Source of the DNA: Litoreibacter sp.
GTDB lineage: Bacteria; Pseudomonadota; Alphaproteobacteria; Rhodobacterales; Rhodobacteraceae
Assembly: GCA_013042765.1 (NCBI GenBank)
Contig: JABDPP010000250.1
Span: 1 to 6,304 of the forward strand
Direction: 5' to 3'
Length of the DNA stretch: 6,304 nucleotides
The notes beneath the pieces were generated by a model. The model saw only the letters and a program-made list of their open reading frames with translations. It was not told where the DNA came from and did not search any database. Of the stretch, positions 5,164-6,304 are shown piece after piece. The position numbers were made by a program, and so were the translations under genes. Positions within the stretch are counted from its first letter, which is position 1, and every line of letters starts with the position of its first letter.

Positions 5164-6304
5164 TCAGCGCGGCGGCTGAGCCCGTTCCACCAGACGCGCA
5201 AAGAAGCTCGCCCCGACCGGCGCGATCTCATCGTTGAAATCATAACCGGGGTGGTGACAGACCTCCGTCTCTCCCTGCCCGATAAACAGGTAAGCCCCGG
5301 GACGCGCCTCGAGCATATAGGCGAAATCCTCCGCCCCCATCTCGGGTCCTGATTGCGGATCAACGGCCGCCTCTCCCGCGATTTCGCGTGCGACCTCCAC
5401 GGCAAAAGCCGTCTGCTCGGGGTGATTGATTGTCGCCGGGTAGTCGCGCTGGTAGTCGAAATCGATCTGCACACGGAACGCTGCCTCGTGACCGGCCACG
5501 ATCTCACCCATACGGCGCTCGACCATGTCGCGATCCTCCGGCGCAAGACTGCGCACTGTCCCACCCACGAACGTGGAGGCCGGGATGATATTGTGGGCAG
5601 TGCCGGTATGGATCTGCGTGACCGAAACGACGAGATCCCGGGTCGGTTTATGGTTGCGCGAGACGATTGTCTGGAAGGCCTGCACAAGGCTGACTGCCGC
5701 CGGGATCGGATCTACCGCGTCATGGGGATAGGCCGCATGCCCGCCCGCACCGGTCACGGTGATCATGAACTCGTCCACCGCAGCCATGATCGGGCCCGGA
5801 TCGGTGTAGAAATGCCCCGCCGGTGTGTTCGGCGCGTTGTGCAGCGCGTAGACCTCCGCAATGTCAAAACGGTCCATAATCCCCTCCTCGACCATGACAC
5901 CGCCGCCACCGCCGGCTTCCTCCGCCGGTTGGAAGATCAAAGCGACCCGACCTGAGAAGTTGCGGGTCTCGGCCAGGTATTTCGCAGCGCCGAGCAGCAT
6001 CGTCGTATGCCCGTCATGGCCGCAGGCATGCATCTTGCCCGGCACGCTGGAGGAATGAGCTGCACCGGTGCCTTCCGTGATCGGCAGCGCGTCCATGTCC
6101 GCCCGCAGCCCCAGCGTCGGTCCGTCTCCCTGCCCGTCGATGATCGCCACGACGCCGCTTGTGGCAATGCCTTTGTGGATCTCCGTGATGCCGAACTCAC
6201 GCAGACGCGCGACGACGAATTCCGCAGTCTTGTGACAGTCAAACTGAAGCTCTGGGTTCTGGTGTATCCAGCGCCGCCAGCTCTTCATCTCTTCGGCATA
6301 ATCG
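5164..6304 (-). CDS. M20D-family metallo-amidohydrolase (hippurate hydrolase-like), N-terminus beyond the right edge
   Basis: A zinc/manganese-type amidohydrolase of peptidase family M20, subfamily D, which includes hippurate hydrolase and N-acyl amino acid or auxin-conjugate hydrolases. Counting from the in-frame ATG at 6288, motifs are WRRWIHQNPEL (4-14), LRADMDALPI (61-70), HACGHDGHTTMLLG (87-100, with Cys89 and His91 as metal ligands), QPAEEAGGGG (120-129, Glu123 base and Glu124 ligand), HNAP with His150, a dimerisation region at about 170-265 (GAGGHAAYPHD), GAEDFAYML (318-326) and the C-terminal CHHPGYDFND with the last His ligand. The frame remains open upstream of that ATG as DYAEE, which resembles family N-termini, so I take the true start to lie a few codons outside; the 374-residue alternative would be slightly short. 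No signal peptide can be judged. The acyl substrate cannot be told. The 3' end lies 15 bp from the convergent flavin reductase stop. Confidence 0.93.
   Translation of the reverse strand, partial: DYAEEMKSWRRWIHQNPELQFDCHKTAEFVVARLREFGITEIHKGIATSGVVAIIDGQGDGPTLGLRADMDALPITEGTGAAHSSSVPGKMHACGHDGHTTMLLGAAKYLAETRNFSGRVALIFQPAEEAGGGGGVMVEEGIMDRFDIAEVYALHNAPNTPAGHFYTDPGPIMAAVDEFMITVTGAGGHAAYPHDAVDPIPAAVSLVQAFQTIVSRNHKPTRDLVVSVTQIHTGTAHNIIPASTFVGGTVRSLAPEDRDMVERRMGEIVAGHEAAFRVQIDFDYQRDYPATINHPEQTAFAVEVAREIAGEAAVDPQSGPEMGAEDFAYMLEARPGAYLFIGQGETEVCHHPGYDFNDEIAPVGASFFARLVERAQPPR

Noticed and set aside
5162..5182. Stem TCAGC/GCTGA with bulged GG/CC after the flavin reductase as a terminator
   Set aside because: It has a 5-bp stem interrupted by a bulge, no T-tract follows, and it lies inside the amidohydrolase coding end.
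1..6304. CRISPR array, insertion sequence, tRNA or rRNA genes, defence cluster
   Set aside because: No direct-repeat spacing, transposase motifs, terminal inverted repeats or structured RNA signatures were seen. Nearly all of the window is accounted for by recognisable genes.

Overview
The window looks like a chromosomal segment from an alphaproteobacterium, most likely Rhodobacterales (Roseobacter group). This is inferred from GC-rich coding sequence and from the family variants present: a gene-transfer-agent (GTA) type 3TM holin with a GH108 muramidase, a GTGCN-type ArgC and an NHPYGILDG acyltransferase. I had no database access, so names rest on recognised motifs and family knowledge.

Layout. 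Positions 1-4463 form one co-directional run on the minus strand. In transcription order it holds a PlsC/hemolysin-type acyltransferase (4463-3447), glutamate racemase murI (3437-2625), argC (2568-1540), the haem chaperone ccmE (1516-1070), a GTA-type endolysin of the GH108 family (1011-400) and a 3TM holin (409 to beyond the left edge). Gaps are 9, 56, 23 and 58 bp, and the last pair overlaps by 10 bp. A small GC hairpin just after murI and a TTAA-rich dyad before the endolysin are the only candidate internal control points. Positions 4464-4662 are a divergent intergenic region. A small flavin reductase on the plus strand (4663-5148) follows, ending 15 bp from the convergent 3' end of an M20D metallo-amidohydrolase (5164 to beyond the right edge).

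How the genes relate. The acyltransferase (membrane lipid), MurI (D-glutamate for peptidoglycan), ArgC (arginine synthesis) and CcmE (cytochrome c maturation) are housekeeping functions. The endolysin and holin form a lysis pair. In Rhodobacter capsulatus, homologous genes lying away from the GTA structural cluster release GTA particles by lysing a subset of cells. Finding this pair directly behind ccmE, probably ahead of further ccm genes outside the window, is the most interesting feature. No GTA capsid genes, CRISPR, IS element, tRNA or rRNA is present, and I see no convincing undescribed system. The remaining findings are local oddities: an EF-hand-like loop in the endolysin, a DKSR-repeat tail on the acyltransferase, a variant ArgC active-site motif and two short dyads.
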